Assembly (NCBI GenBank): GCA_039794245.1
Contig: JBDIVS010000009.1
Span: forward strand, 1-64,000
From: DAITQM01 sp039794245
GTDB lineage: Bacteria; Pseudomonadota; Gammaproteobacteria; Xanthomonadales; Wenzhouxiangellaceae
DNA length: 64,000 bases
Direction: 5' to 3'
The notes below the pieces were generated by a model. The model was not told where the DNA came from. It made no database searches and worked only from the letters and a program-made list of their open reading frames with translations. This document shows positions 42,306 through 52,235 of the stretch, piece by piece (position 1 is the first letter of the stretch; every line of letters starts with the position of its first letter). A program made the translations under genes and the position numbers.

Positions 42306-43055
42306 GTGGAGCGCGCCGCGCTGCAATCACCCGCTCTGGCGCTGGTCACCGGTGGCGGACAGCGGATCGGTGCGGCGATCTCGCGCGCACTGCACGGGCG
42401 CGGCCTCGATCTGCTCGTCACCTGCCGTTCTTCGCCCGCTGCGGCAGAGCGGCTGGCCGGCGAATTGAATGCCGAACGTCCGGGATCGGTCGTGGTGCGC
42501 CGGCTCGATCTGACCGACGATGTGCAGATCGCGGCGCTGGCCGATGAGATCAACCGCCGCGGCCGGCTCGACCTTCTGGTCCACAATGCCTCGGCGTTTT
42601 ATCCGACGCCGCTCGGCGCGGTGACGCCCGCCGCCTGGGACGATCTGCTGGCCGGCAACCTGCGCGGTCCGTTTTTTTTGACCCAGGCACTCCGCCCGGC
42701 GCTGGCTGCCGCCGCGGGGGCGGTGGTGGCGCTGGCCGATATCCACGGCGAGCGCCCGCTCAGCGGCCATGCGGTGTACAGCATCGCCAAGGCGGGGTTG
42801 ATCATGATGGTCCGGGCATTGGCCCGCGAGCTGGCACCGGAGATCCGGGTCAACGGCGTGTCGCCTGGTTATATCCTCGCCCCGGAGGAAGGATTTTCCG
42901 CCGGTGTCGAGAAGGCGATGTTGAAGCGTATCGCTCTGGCCCGGCGCGGCACGCCAGGTGAGATCGCCGAAGCCGTCTGTTATCTCGGCCTTGACGCGAG
43001 CTATGTCACCGGCCAGGTGCTGGCGATCGACGGCGGGCGCAGCCTGTTCATGTGA
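42306..43055 (+). CDS. short-chain dehydrogenase, pteridine reductase (FolM)-like
   Basis: 249 aa from the GTG at 42306, preceded by GAAGG; GTG at 42300 and TTG at 42294 are alternatives. The NADPH motif TGGGQRIGAAISRAL contains the Gly-Xaa-Arg-Ile-Gly feature of pteridine reductases. HNASAFYPTPLG and the active-site YSIAKAG follow, with a tail VTGQVLAIDGGRSLFM. FolM reduces dihydromonapterin or dihydrofolate. The adjacent folK and folB support a pterin role. It converges on folK with an 8-bp overlap. Confidence 0.85.
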   Translation: MERAALQSPALALVTGGGQRIGAAISRALHGRGLDLLVTCRSSPAAAERLAGELNAERPGSVVVRRLDLTDDVQIAALADEINRRGRLDLLVHNASAFYPTPLGAVTPAAWDDLLAGNLRGPFFLTQALRPALAAAAGAVVALADIHGERPLSGHAVYSIAKAGLIMMVRALARELAPEIRVNGVSPGYILAPEEGFSAGVEKAMLKRIALARRGTPGEIAEAVCYLGLDASYVTGQVLAIDGGRSLFM

Positions 43056-43587
43056 GCCGCCCGGCAGCGGGCCGTTGTCGTGTGGCGGGCCGGCCGCAAG
43101 CGGCGAGCGTACACCGGACGAGGGCCGGCGCTGCGCCAGCGACTTCGCGCCAGAGCAGCCGCAACGGTTTGTCGCGAACCGGATGGCGCCACTCGGGGGC
43201 CAGTTCGCTGAACGGCTTTAGCACATGCGCTGCGTGTAGGATATCCGGGTGCGGCAAGTCGAGGCCGTGGTGCCGGCCGATGCAATCGCCGAAAGTCAGA
43301 ATATCGAGATCGAGCGGGCGGTTGGCATAACCGTGCTGTTCTTGCCGCCGGCCGCAACGTCTTTCGAGCAGGGTAAGCCAGCGCTTCAAAGCCGGCAGGT
43401 CACCGTGATAATCGAAACCGGCGACCAGGTTGATGAACTCGGGACCGTCGAAACCGACGGCGGGACTGCGATACGCCGGTGAAATCTCGAGGCGCGGATC
43501 GTAAGCGCGCAATTCAGCCAGCGCCGTTGCGAGATGAATCACGGGCTCGAGATTGGCCCCGATGCCGAGATAGACCTTGACGCTCAT
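43048..43587 (-). CDS. folK: 2-amino-4-hydroxy-6-hydroxymethyldihydropteridine pyrophosphokinase
   Basis: 179 aa. It begins MSVKVYLGIGANLEPVIHLA and has the HPPK signature RPLDLDILTFGD with the two metal-binding Asp residues, followed by LPHPDILHAAHVLKPFSELA. It transfers pyrophosphate from ATP to the pterin alcohol in folate synthesis. The last 30 residues (CTLAACGRPATRQRPAAGRL) are an unusual basic extension. Its ATG overlaps the folB stop. Confidence 0.95.
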   Translation of the reverse strand: MSVKVYLGIGANLEPVIHLATALAELRAYDPRLEISPAYRSPAVGFDGPEFINLVAGFDYHGDLPALKRWLTLLERRCGRRQEQHGYANRPLDLDILTFGDCIGRHHGLDLPHPDILHAAHVLKPFSELAPEWRHPVRDKPLRLLWREVAGAAPALVRCTLAACGRPATRQRPAAGRLT

Positions 43588-43934
43588 CTTTGCCGTTCGA
43601 TCACCACGCCGACGTCGCGCGCCCCGGTTACGGCGCCCGGTTTGCGGACGCTGAGCCGGACCCAGGGCACATCGAATTCATCGAGGATCATCCGGGCGCA
43701 GCGCTCGGCCAGGGTTTCGATCAACCGGCAGCGGCTCGCTTCGACCAGCGCGATCAGTCGCTTGGCGACCGCCTTGTAGTCGATCGTCGCGCCGATCTCG
43801 TCCAGCGCCGCGGCGGCGGCGATATCGGCCGGCATCGTCACATCGAGCGCCACGACCTGGTGGATCTCCCGCTCCCAGTCGTAAACGCCGATCACGGTTT
43901 CGATCCTGAGATCTTCGATCAGTATTTGATCCAT
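43584..43934 (-). CDS. folB: dihydroneopterin aldolase
   Basis: 116 aa, standard for the tunnel-fold enzyme: IEDLRIETVIGVYDWEREIH at the N-terminus with the conserved Glu, DYKAVAKRLIALVEASRCRL around the catalytic region, and VRLSVRKPGAVTGARDVGVV at the end. It converts dihydroneopterin to the folK substrate. The folB-folK pair is coupled by ATGA overlap. Confidence 0.95.
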   Translation of the reverse strand: MDQILIEDLRIETVIGVYDWEREIHQVVALDVTMPADIAAAAALDEIGATIDYKAVAKRLIALVEASRCRLIETLAERCARMILDEFDVPWVRLSVRKPGAVTGARDVGVVIERQR

Positions 43935-44101
43935 CGGTCAGCTTTCTTGTCGAGTTGTGCGATCGTCCGGGTGTATGCGGCGCAGCGCCGGCCCGGTCCC
44001 ATAAGCCCGGGTGGCGGCCGGCTCTGCCGAGCGGCCGGTTGCTGTTACGAATGTTACATTGCCTGCCAGGTGTACGATGAACAGCATAGTGAACCGATGC
44101 C

Positions 44102-45091
44102 TTGACGGCTTGCGGCAGGGGGGTCCTCAGCCTGCTGCTTTTCAGCGGCCCGCTCGCGGCACATTCCGGCGGCGAGGTGACGCCTGCCAGCCAACCGGGG
44201 CTCGGCCGGGCCGAATTGACGGGCGGGTTTCCTCAGCGGAAGCGGCGGCGGCGTTCACCACCGGCCTTTTGCTGTTGCACCTTTTCGAGTACACTGCGGC
44301 GCGCCGGCATTTCCAGCAGGCCAGGGCGCTTGCGCCGGAATGGTTCATGCCTTACTGGGGCGAGGCGATGACCCATAACGCCCCGTTGTGGAACCAGTAC
44401 GACCGGGGAGTTCCCCGCTGACGACGAGTTCCGGTTGTTCTATGCGCTGGCCCTGCTCGGCCGCCACGGCGGCGTGTGCGACCACGGTGATTACATGCGG
44501 GCCACGGCGCTCGCCGCCGAGGTGTTCGAGTGGCAGCCGGAACACCCCGGAGCGGCGCATTATTTGATCCATGGCGTTGACGACGCGATCCACGCCCCGC
44601 TCGGCCTGAACGCCGCGCGCTCCCTGGCGCGGATCGCGCCCGCCGCGCCGCACGCCCAGCACATGGCGTCGCACATTTTTCTGGCGCTCGGCTTGTAGCC
44701 GGAGACGGCCGAAGCGAACCGCCGGGCCATCGATGTACGCCGGCGGTCCGATGGCAACGGTGGGGACTGCGGTCATTATCCGGTGTGGCTGCATTACGCC
44801 CTGCTGCAGCAAGGGCAGAGCAGCGAAGCGGCCCGGCAGCTCGAAGCCTGCCGGCAAGCCGCGGCGGGCACACCGCCGGCGGCGCGGTTCGAGCTCGATC
44901 CGGACGATTCGGCGCGCGGTTCGCTGGTCCAGATGCGGGCCCGGCAGTGGATCGATGGCCGCCCCGATTCTGCCGCGCTCCCGAAATGGTCGCCTGACCC
45001 TGGCGATGCGGTGCTCCCGGCGATGACCATCGAACTGATCCGTGGTTTGCAGGCTTACGGTCGCAACGACAACGCTGCCCGGCGCGCTTAG
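44102..45091 (+). pseudogene. TPR-type secreted protein, frameshifted
   Basis: A signal peptide (GVLSLLLFSGPLAAHSGGEV) is read in one frame. AAAAFTTGLLLLHLFEYTAA and WFMPYWGEAMTHNAPLWNQY follow in another. The first frame resumes with FRLFYALALLGRHGG, HPGAAHYLIHGVDDAIHAPL and APHAQHMASHIFLALGL, where a TAG at 44696 stands in place of a probable Trp codon. Reading continues PETAEANRRAIDV to 45091. Two frameshifts and one nonsense codon make it non-functional. Intact homologues are about 500-aa TPR proteins, so the 3' third is missing too. Confidence 0.85.
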
Positions 45092-45372
45092 CGCCCCGTC
45101 CCGGTAGGTTGCGTCCCAAACGCCCGCGGGCGGCGTCCATCGGCTGGGCGATAGAATCACTATCGCCTGCGCCTCGCTCCTTGCCGGCGGGCGGTTGGGA
45201 ACGCAACGCGGCTCGTGCGAAATGCCGAGATTCGTTCTCTATCTGCCTTCAGCTTGGGCGAGAAACCGGGCGCGTCACCCCAGGTGAATTCGATGCTTTA
45301 ACTAAAATTCTCATAACTTATTGATTTAATGAAGAAATCTATAAATTCAAGCAAAATTTATGCAACTGTTGG
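45092..45372. other. intergenic, AT-rich at its right end
   Basis: No gene is supported. From about 45290 to 45370 the DNA is strikingly AT-rich (TTTAACTAAAATTCTCATAA, TTATTGATTTAATG) compared with the surroundings, and it abuts the solo intron 3' end. It may be the remains of the intron's target or of another inserted element. Confidence 0.45.
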
Positions 45373-45483
45373 GTGCATGCTTGTGACGAATCCACCGGGA
45401 GCGCCGGATGCGGGAAATCCGCACGTCCGGTGCGACGAGGGGCGAGGGCCCGGCATCCGTCGGGTTCCTCGCCTACTCTACTG
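45373..45483 (+). mobile_element. solo group II intron 3' end (domains V-VI)
   Basis: 111 bp match the last part of the intron at 36937-37040, starting GTGCATGCTTGTGACGAATC and ending CTACTCTACTG. It includes the domain V hairpin (GAGCGCCGGATGCGG..). This copy has an additional 7-bp GCGAGGG unit in the domain VI stem, which is probably the intact form since GCGAGG can pair with CCTCGC. No reverse transcriptase accompanies it. Confidence 0.82.
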
Positions 45484-45730
45484 TCCTATCTTCGTAGTAG
45501 AAGCCATCATGTGACAGGCGTTGGCGAACCATTTTCGGTCGTCCGTCATTCCGGCATGGATTGCCGGAATCCAGTTCACAGGGAGGTGAGAGACGAAGCC
45601 ATCCCTGGCGCCTGGAGTCCCTGCCTGCCGGCCGGCGGCAATCCCTGCGTGTGACGACATGGCATTTGTCTGGCGGCGTGAAGGCCCCTTTGCGGGACCC
45701 TCTGTCCAAAGCCACCGCTTTGCCGGTGGT

Positions 45731-46786
45731 TCACTGCCTCTCGGCCGGCGGCTCGGCGGCGGCGGCCAGGTCCCAGCGCGGCCAGGCGCGGATTTGCCGC
45801 TCGCCGCTCGCCGCGATCGTTGCCAGTTTTTCCGTTCCCAGGGCCGCGGCGTGCAGCGCGCCGGCGAAGGCGATCATCACGCCGTTGTCGGTGCACAGTT
45901 CGGGCGGCGGGAAATATACCCGGTGACCGCCGGCATTGGCGTCGGCCTCAAGGCGTGCCCTGAGCGCGCGGTTGGCGGCAACTCCGCCGGAGACGATCAG
46001 CCGGGTCATGCCGCTTTGCGCCAGTGCCCGGCGGCATTTCTCCGCCAGTGTTTCGACGATTGCCTGCTGAAACCCGGCCGCCAGATCGGCGGCACGGGCC
46101 GGATCCCGGCCCACTTCCGTCCACAGCAGGCGCATTTTGGTCTTCAGGCCGCTGAAACTGAAATCGAGGCTGCCGGGGCCGAGCAGCGGGCGCGGCAGTT
46201 TGAATGCCTTGGGGTTGCCGCGGGCGGCCAGCGCGGCCAGCGCCGCGCCGCCCGGATAGCCAAGGCCGAGCAGTTTGGCGGTCTTGTCGAATGCCTCACC
46301 GGCGGCGTCGTCGAGTGTCGCGCCGAGTACACGGTAGTCGCTAAGGCCGTGCACCGCGACCAGTTGCGTGTGGCCACCCGAGACGAGCAGGGCGAGATAC
46401 GGAAAATCCGGCCGTTCGGCGGCGAGCAACGGCGCGAGCAGGTGCGCTTCCAGGTGATGGATCGGCAGGGCCGGTTTGCGCCAGGCGTAGGCCAGGCTCT
46501 GGCCCACCGCCGCGCCGACCAGCAGCGCTCCGATCAGGCCGGGGCCGGCGGTATAGGCGATGGCGTCGATCCCGGCTGCGGTGACCTGCGCCTCGCGCAT
46601 GGCCCCGGTCAAAAGCGGCACGATTTTGCTGAGATGGTCACGGCTGGCCAGTTCGGGTACGACGCCACCGTAAAGGGCGTGCGCCGCCACCTGGCTGTGC
46701 AGGCGGTGGGCGAGCACGCCGCCCGGGTGACGGTAAAGCGCAACCCCGGTTTCGTCGCAGGAGGTTTCGATTCCAAGAATCAGCAT
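45731..46786 (-). CDS. tsaD: tRNA threonylcarbamoyladenosine synthase subunit TsaD
   Basis: 351 aa. ASKHA-fold protein: ILGIETSCDETGVAL at the start, metal-binding H111 and H115 in HHLEAHLLAPLL, LLVSGGHTQLVAV, SFSGLKTKM, LIVSGGVAANRAL and FPPPELCTDNGVMIA. With TsaB and TsaE it transfers the threonylcarbamoyl group to A37 of ANN-decoding tRNAs. Divergent from rpsU, the classic gammaproteobacterial arrangement. Confidence 0.98.
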   Translation of the reverse strand: MLILGIETSCDETGVALYRHPGGVLAHRLHSQVAAHALYGGVVPELASRDHLSKIVPLLTGAMREAQVTAAGIDAIAYTAGPGLIGALLVGAAVGQSLAYAWRKPALPIHHLEAHLLAPLLAAERPDFPYLALLVSGGHTQLVAVHGLSDYRVLGATLDDAAGEAFDKTAKLLGLGYPGGAALAALAARGNPKAFKLPRPLLGPGSLDFSFSGLKTKMRLLWTEVGRDPARAADLAAGFQQAIVETLAEKCRRALAQSGMTRLIVSGGVAANRALRARLEADANAGGHRVYFPPPELCTDNGVMIAFAGALHAAALGTEKLATIAASGERQIRAWPRWDLAAAAEPPAERQ

Positions 46787-46789
46787 GAT

Positions 46790-46819
46790 TTGGCACCTGA
46801 GAAGGTCTCAGGGTATAAT
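46790..46819 (+). promoter_or_regulatory. promoter of the rpsU-yqeY-dnaG-rpoD region
   Basis: TTGGCA (46790-46795) and a perfect TATAAT (46814-46819) are 18 bp apart, giving a start near 46826 and a leader of about 55 nt before rpsU. CTGAGAAGGTCTCAG (46797-46811), an inverted repeat, fills the spacer and could be an operator. Confidence 0.75.
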
Positions 46820-46881
46820 AAACGGCTCTTTAACCCTGGCCTCCGGGTGCGCTCCGGCTGGCCGCCGACGATGGAGATTCC

Positions 46882-47097
46882 ATGCCGAGCGTCAAAGTAC
46901 GAGAAAATGAACCTTTCGAATACGCCCTCCGGCGCTTCAAGCGTTCCTGCGAGAAGGCCGGGGTGCTGGCCGAAACCCGCCGCCGCGAATATTACGAAAA
47001 GCCCACCCAGGAAAGAAAGCGCAAGGCCGCTGCCGCGGTGAAGCGCCACCTGCGCCGCTTGTCGCGCGACGTGACCCAGCGCCAGCGCTTGTACTGA
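46882..47097 (+). CDS. rpsU: 30S ribosomal protein S21
   Basis: 71 aa, exactly the family length. It begins MPSVKVRENEPFEYALRRFK, contains RSCEKAGVLAETRRREYYEK and ends in the basic tail HLRRLSRDVTQRQRLY. S21 is needed for initiation on the 30S subunit. It is the first gene of the macromolecular synthesis operon that runs through dnaG to rpoD, here with yqeY inserted. Confidence 0.98.
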   Translation: MPSVKVRENEPFEYALRRFKRSCEKAGVLAETRRREYYEKPTQERKRKAAAAVKRHLRRLSRDVTQRQRLY

Positions 47098-47187
47098 TGT
47101 CCATCGTGCCGGTCGTGTACCGGCGCGGTATCATGCACGCGGGCCGGCTGCCCGGCCACCAACACCCGTGAACCCGACCAGACCGAG

Positions 47188-47646
47188 ATGACGCTCAAGG
47201 ACCGCATACTGGAGGCGGTGAAAGCCGCGATGCGCGCCGGCGACAAACCCCGGCTGGGTGCCCTGCGCCTGATCGCCGCGGCGCTCAAACAAAAAGAAGT
47301 GGACGAGCGCCTGGAACTCGAAGACACCGCGGTGCTCGCCGTGCTCGAAAAAATGCTGAAGCAGCGCCGCGAATCGGAAAGCCAGTACCGGCAGGCCGGC
47401 CGTGCCGATCTGGCTGACCGCGAGGCGTTCGAGATCGACGTCATCAATGAATTCATGCCGCCGCCGTTGACCCCCGAAGCGCTCGCCGCGCTGATCGACG
47501 AGGCCGTCGCCGCGGTTGCCGCCAGCGCTGAACTCGGCGGCCTGCGGGCGATGGGACAGGTGATGGCCGCGCTCAAGCCCCACGTCCAGGGGCGGGCTGA
47601 CCCGCGCGAGGTCAGTGCCCTGGTCAGGCAACGCCTCGGCGGTTGA
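47188..47646 (+). CDS. yqeY: GatB/YqeY-domain protein
   Basis: 152 aa. It begins MTLKDRILEAVKAAMRAGDK, has KPRLGALRLIAAALKQKEVD, and closes with MGQVMAALKPHVQGRADPRE and VSALVRQRL, the tRNA-binding helical tail domain shared with GatB. The family is thought to bind tRNA; a precise role is unknown. The rpsU-yqeY-dnaG order is frequent in gammaproteobacteria outside the Enterobacterales. Confidence 0.95.
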   Translation: MTLKDRILEAVKAAMRAGDKPRLGALRLIAAALKQKEVDERLELEDTAVLAVLEKMLKQRRESESQYRQAGRADLADREAFEIDVINEFMPPPLTPEALAALIDEAVAAVAASAELGGLRAMGQVMAALKPHVQGRADPREVSALVRQRLGG

Positions 47647-47668
47647 GTGCCGGCATCGGGAGCCGCCC

Positions 47669-49378
47669 ATGGCCGGCCTGATCCCCGAACAGTTTATCGA
47701 AGAGCTGCTCAACCGGACGGACATCGTCGAAGTCATCGGCCGCCATGTCCCGCTCAAGCCCAGCGGCCGGGAATACCAGGCGCTGTGCCCGTTTCACGAG
47801 GAAAAAACCCCGTCGTTCACGGTCAGCCCGCAAAAACAGTTCTATCACTGTTTCGGCTGCGGGGCGCACGGCAGTGCCATCGGCTTTCTGATGCAGTTCG
47901 AGGGCCTGGCCTTTCCCGATGCGATCGCCGATCTGGCCGAGCGTGCCGGCATCCCGGTACCGCACGAGGCAGCACCGGCGGCTGCGGCACCCGGCATACA
48001 GCGGGCCCTGGAAGCGCTGGCCGCGGCGGCCCGCTTTTACCGCCGCCGATTGCAGGCCGAGCGCGCGGCCAAGGAATATCTGGCGGCGCGCGGGGTCAGC
48101 AACGAGATCTGCGAGCAGTTCCAGTTGGGTTATGCCCCGCCCGGCGGCGGGTTGCTCGCCGCCCTCGGCCGCGAGGGGTTCGATGCCGCCTGCCTGGAGC
48201 GTGCCGGTCTATGCAGCGACGGGCGTGACCGCTTTCGCGGGCGGGTGATGTTTCCGATCCACGACCGGCGCGGCCGGGTGATCGCTTTCGGCGGCCGGAC
48301 GCTGGACGGCAGCGAGCCGAAGTACCTGAATTCGCCGGAAAATGCGTTATTTCATAAAGGCCGCGAGCTTTACGGCCTGTATCACGCCCGCCGCGGCCGG
48401 CGCCCGCCGCGGTTGATCGTCGTCGAAGGCTACCTCGATGTGATTGCGCTCGAACAACATGCGGTGCCGGGCGCCGTCGCCACACTCGGCACGGCGACCA
48501 CGGCCGACCACGTGGCCCGGTTGTTTCAGACGACCAGCGAGGTCGTTTATTGTTTTGACGGCGATCGGGCCGGCCGGCAGGCCGCGTGGCGGGCGCTGGA
48601 AAACACCTTGCCGGCGTTGCGCGCCGGGCGCGAAGTCCGTTTCCTGGCCCTACCCGAAGGCGAGGATCCGGACACCCTGGTCCGCCGCCGCGGCGCTGCC
48701 GCATTCGCCGAACTGCTGGAGCGCGCCGAGCCGTTTTCGGCTTTTTTCTTCGCCGAGATCAGCCGCGATTTCAACGCCGCGACGATCGACGGCCAGGCCC
48801 GGCTGGTGGCCGCCGCCGAGCCGCTTTTAGCCAAGATGCCGGCCGGCGCATTACGCGATCTGATGAATGACGAGCTGGCGCGCCGCACCCGCCATCGGCT
48901 CAACCTGCCGCCGGCGCCGCTCGCCGCAGCCCAGGGCGGGCGCCGGCGCAGCCGGCTGCCGAGTCCGGTGCGCCGGGCGCTGGCCTTGATCGTCAACCAG
49001 CCGGCGTTGGCCGGCGAGGTCGAGGTCCCCGATCTCGCCGGTTTTGAAACCCCGCCGGGATTCGATGTGCTGGTGGAACTGATTGAATTCTGTGCCTTGC
49101 GCCCGCATATGACCACGGCCCAGATGCTGGAACTGTGGCGCGATCGGCCGCACGGCGAGGTGCTGGTCAAATTGGCGACCGCGGCGGAAACGGCCGACCG
49201 TGAGCGCGAGCGCCGGGAGTTACTGGACCTGCTCGCCACGATCGAGCAGCAGGCGCTGCAAGCCCGGATCCGCCAACTGGCCGACCGCGGGCCACCCGGT
49301 GCCGAGGCATTGCGCGAGAACATGCGCCTCGCGCACCGCATCCAGGAACTGCGGCGCCGCCTGGAAGGCGCTGAATAA
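47669..49378 (+). CDS. dnaG: DNA primase
   Basis: 569 aa from the ATG at 47669. The zinc-binding domain has C40, H43, C61 and C64 (ALCPFHEEKTPSFTVSP, FYHCFGCGAHG). The TOPRIM core includes LIVVEGYLDVIAL and VVYCFDGDRAGRQAA, with EGEDPDTLVRRRG. The C-terminal DnaB-interacting domain is helical. It makes RNA primers for replication. It follows yqeY by 22 bp. Confidence 0.98.
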   Translation: MAGLIPEQFIEELLNRTDIVEVIGRHVPLKPSGREYQALCPFHEEKTPSFTVSPQKQFYHCFGCGAHGSAIGFLMQFEGLAFPDAIADLAERAGIPVPHEAAPAAAAPGIQRALEALAAAARFYRRRLQAERAAKEYLAARGVSNEICEQFQLGYAPPGGGLLAALGREGFDAACLERAGLCSDGRDRFRGRVMFPIHDRRGRVIAFGGRTLDGSEPKYLNSPENALFHKGRELYGLYHARRGRRPPRLIVVEGYLDVIALEQHAVPGAVATLGTATTADHVARLFQTTSEVVYCFDGDRAGRQAAWRALENTLPALRAGREVRFLALPEGEDPDTLVRRRGAAAFAELLERAEPFSAFFFAEISRDFNAATIDGQARLVAAAEPLLAKMPAGALRDLMNDELARRTRHRLNLPPAPLAAAQGGRRRSRLPSPVRRALALIVNQPALAGEVEVPDLAGFETPPGFDVLVELIEFCALRPHMTTAQMLELWRDRPHGEVLVKLATAAETADRERERRELLDLLATIEQQALQARIRQLADRGPPGAEALRENMRLAHRIQELRRRLEGAE

Positions 49379-49579
49379 TAATGGGCTTCGCCGGGATTGC
49401 GACCGGATGCCGCCGGGCGGTGATTTCGCCGGCCGTTCGCGGTCTAATAATTTGTCGGCGGGCGTTCCCGGAGCCCCGTCCTCCTGGAATACCCCCATTC
49501 TGTCATAATCAATTCCTTTGCTCGGGCAACTGATGCTCCGGCGCCCGGCCGCACCGGGCTTGCGATGAGTCTCACATCC

Positions 49580-51442
<1,863 letters not shown>

Positions 51443-51460
51443 CGCACACCAATCCGTATC

Positions 51461-51537
51461 GGGCCCTTAGCTCAGTTGGTTAGAGCAGGCGACTCATAAT
51501 CGCTTGGTCGCAGGTTCAAGTCCTGCAGGGCCCACCA
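51461..51537 (+). tRNA. tRNA-Ile2 (anticodon CAT, lysidine-modified)
   Basis: The 77-nt tRNA has acceptor GGGCCCT/AGGGCCC, discriminator A and encoded CCA. D arm GCTCAGTTGGTTAGAGC, anticodon stem-loop GCGACTCATAATCGC, T arm GCAGGTTCAAGTCCTGC. It is nearly identical to E. coli ileX outside the acceptor, not to elongator or initiator tRNA-Met, so it should be modified by TilS and read AUA. It follows rpoD directly. Confidence 0.93.
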
Positions 51538-51593
51538 CCTTTTAGCGGTCCGATGAGCCGGGGGAGTTGGAGAACCACTCTGCTCCGGCATGG

Positions 51594-51637
51594 GCAGGAC
51601 TTGAACCTGCGGGATTGTTCATATTGGTCGCAGGTTC
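51594..51637. repeat. tRNA-Ile2 remnants behind the tRNA gene
   Basis: GCAGGACTTGAACCTGCG (51594-51611) is the reverse complement of the tRNA T arm. TTGGTCGCAGGTTC (51624-51637) is a direct copy of the variable region and T-arm 5' half, preceded by TTCATA, which resembles the anticodon loop with a few bases deleted. An intact tRNA cannot be folded from this. Confidence 0.7.
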
Positions 51638-51762
51638 CCCGGCCGGGGCAGGCTCCTGCCTGCCTGATCCGGCCGGTCCGGCCCGGACCATCCCTGGCCC
51701 GGTCGCGCGCGGGGCGAACACTTAGTCTGAAGTTCTTGTAGCTCAAAGCCCCGATTCTGGCC

Positions 51763-51788
51763 AAACCCCTTGATTTTTCAAGGGGTTT
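51763..51788 (+). terminator. Rho-independent terminator
   Basis: An 11-bp stem, AAACCCCTTGA (51763-51773) and TCAAGGGGTTT (51778-51788), has loop TTTT and a short T run. It could end the rpoD/tRNA-Ile transcript, about 230 bp after the tRNA. Confidence 0.7.
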
Positions 51789-51828
51789 TGTCGTTTCCGG
51801 GCCGGAACTTCACCTGCATTGTACCCAT

Positions 51829-51893
51829 GTAAGAAAGGGGTCAGGTAAGAAAGGGGTCAGGTCTTGATTCTTGCAAATGCAAGATTCAAGACC
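51829..51893. repeat. REP-like repeat: tandem 16-mer plus 16-bp palindrome
   Basis: GTAAGAAAGGGGTCAG is repeated perfectly in tandem at 51829-51844 and 51845-51860. It runs into the near-perfect hairpin GGTCTTGATTCTTGCA (51860-51875) and TGCAAGATTCAAGACC (51878-51893). The motif GGGGTCAGGTCTTGA is one I associate with sequences flanking REP-associated tyrosine transposase genes in gammaproteobacteria. No such gene is next to it here. Confidence 0.65.
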
Positions 51894-52235
51894 CAACCCC
51901 GTCATTTGTGACCCCTTCATTTGACCCCTTGGATTCGAAACTGGGTGGCAGGTTGTAGCACTCGATGCCGCCAGCGGGCGGTTCACCCGCTAGCTGGAAG
52001 GTGTCGTAGATCTGCTTGAAGGTCGCAACGACCGCGAGGCTTCCGCACATATCTGCCGGCCTGAATGATTTCGCGATTGCCAATCGGCATCCATAACTAT
52101 CCCCCCACCCTTTAGATGGAATCGCGATCGAAATCGCGATCGGGATTGATAGCAGATGTCGATTTCGATCCCGATAACGATTTTGATCTCGGGTTTTGGC
52201 CTATTTTACCGCGCAAAATGTGAGCAGTGGCGAGT
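51894..52235. other. intergenic with coding remnant and GATCG-rich low-complexity tract
   Basis: TTTGTGACCCCTTCATTTGACCCCTT (inverted copies of the GGGGTCA unit) continues the repeat. A minus-strand frame of 65 codons (51886-52083, with YDTFQLAGEPPAGGIECYNL) has no recognisable family and may be a gene fragment. At 52119-52195 the DNA is a degenerate array of GATCGAAATCG/CGATTTCGATC units with dyad symmetry. Confidence 0.45.

Noticed and set aside
51594..51660. A second tRNA gene on the minus strand
   Set aside because: A T-arm-like sequence is present, but no matching acceptor stem, D arm or proper anticodon loop can be formed.
51886..52083. A 65-codon minus-strand gene
   Set aside because: No ribosome-binding site, no recognisable family, and it begins inside a repeat region. 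Treated as a possible fragment only.
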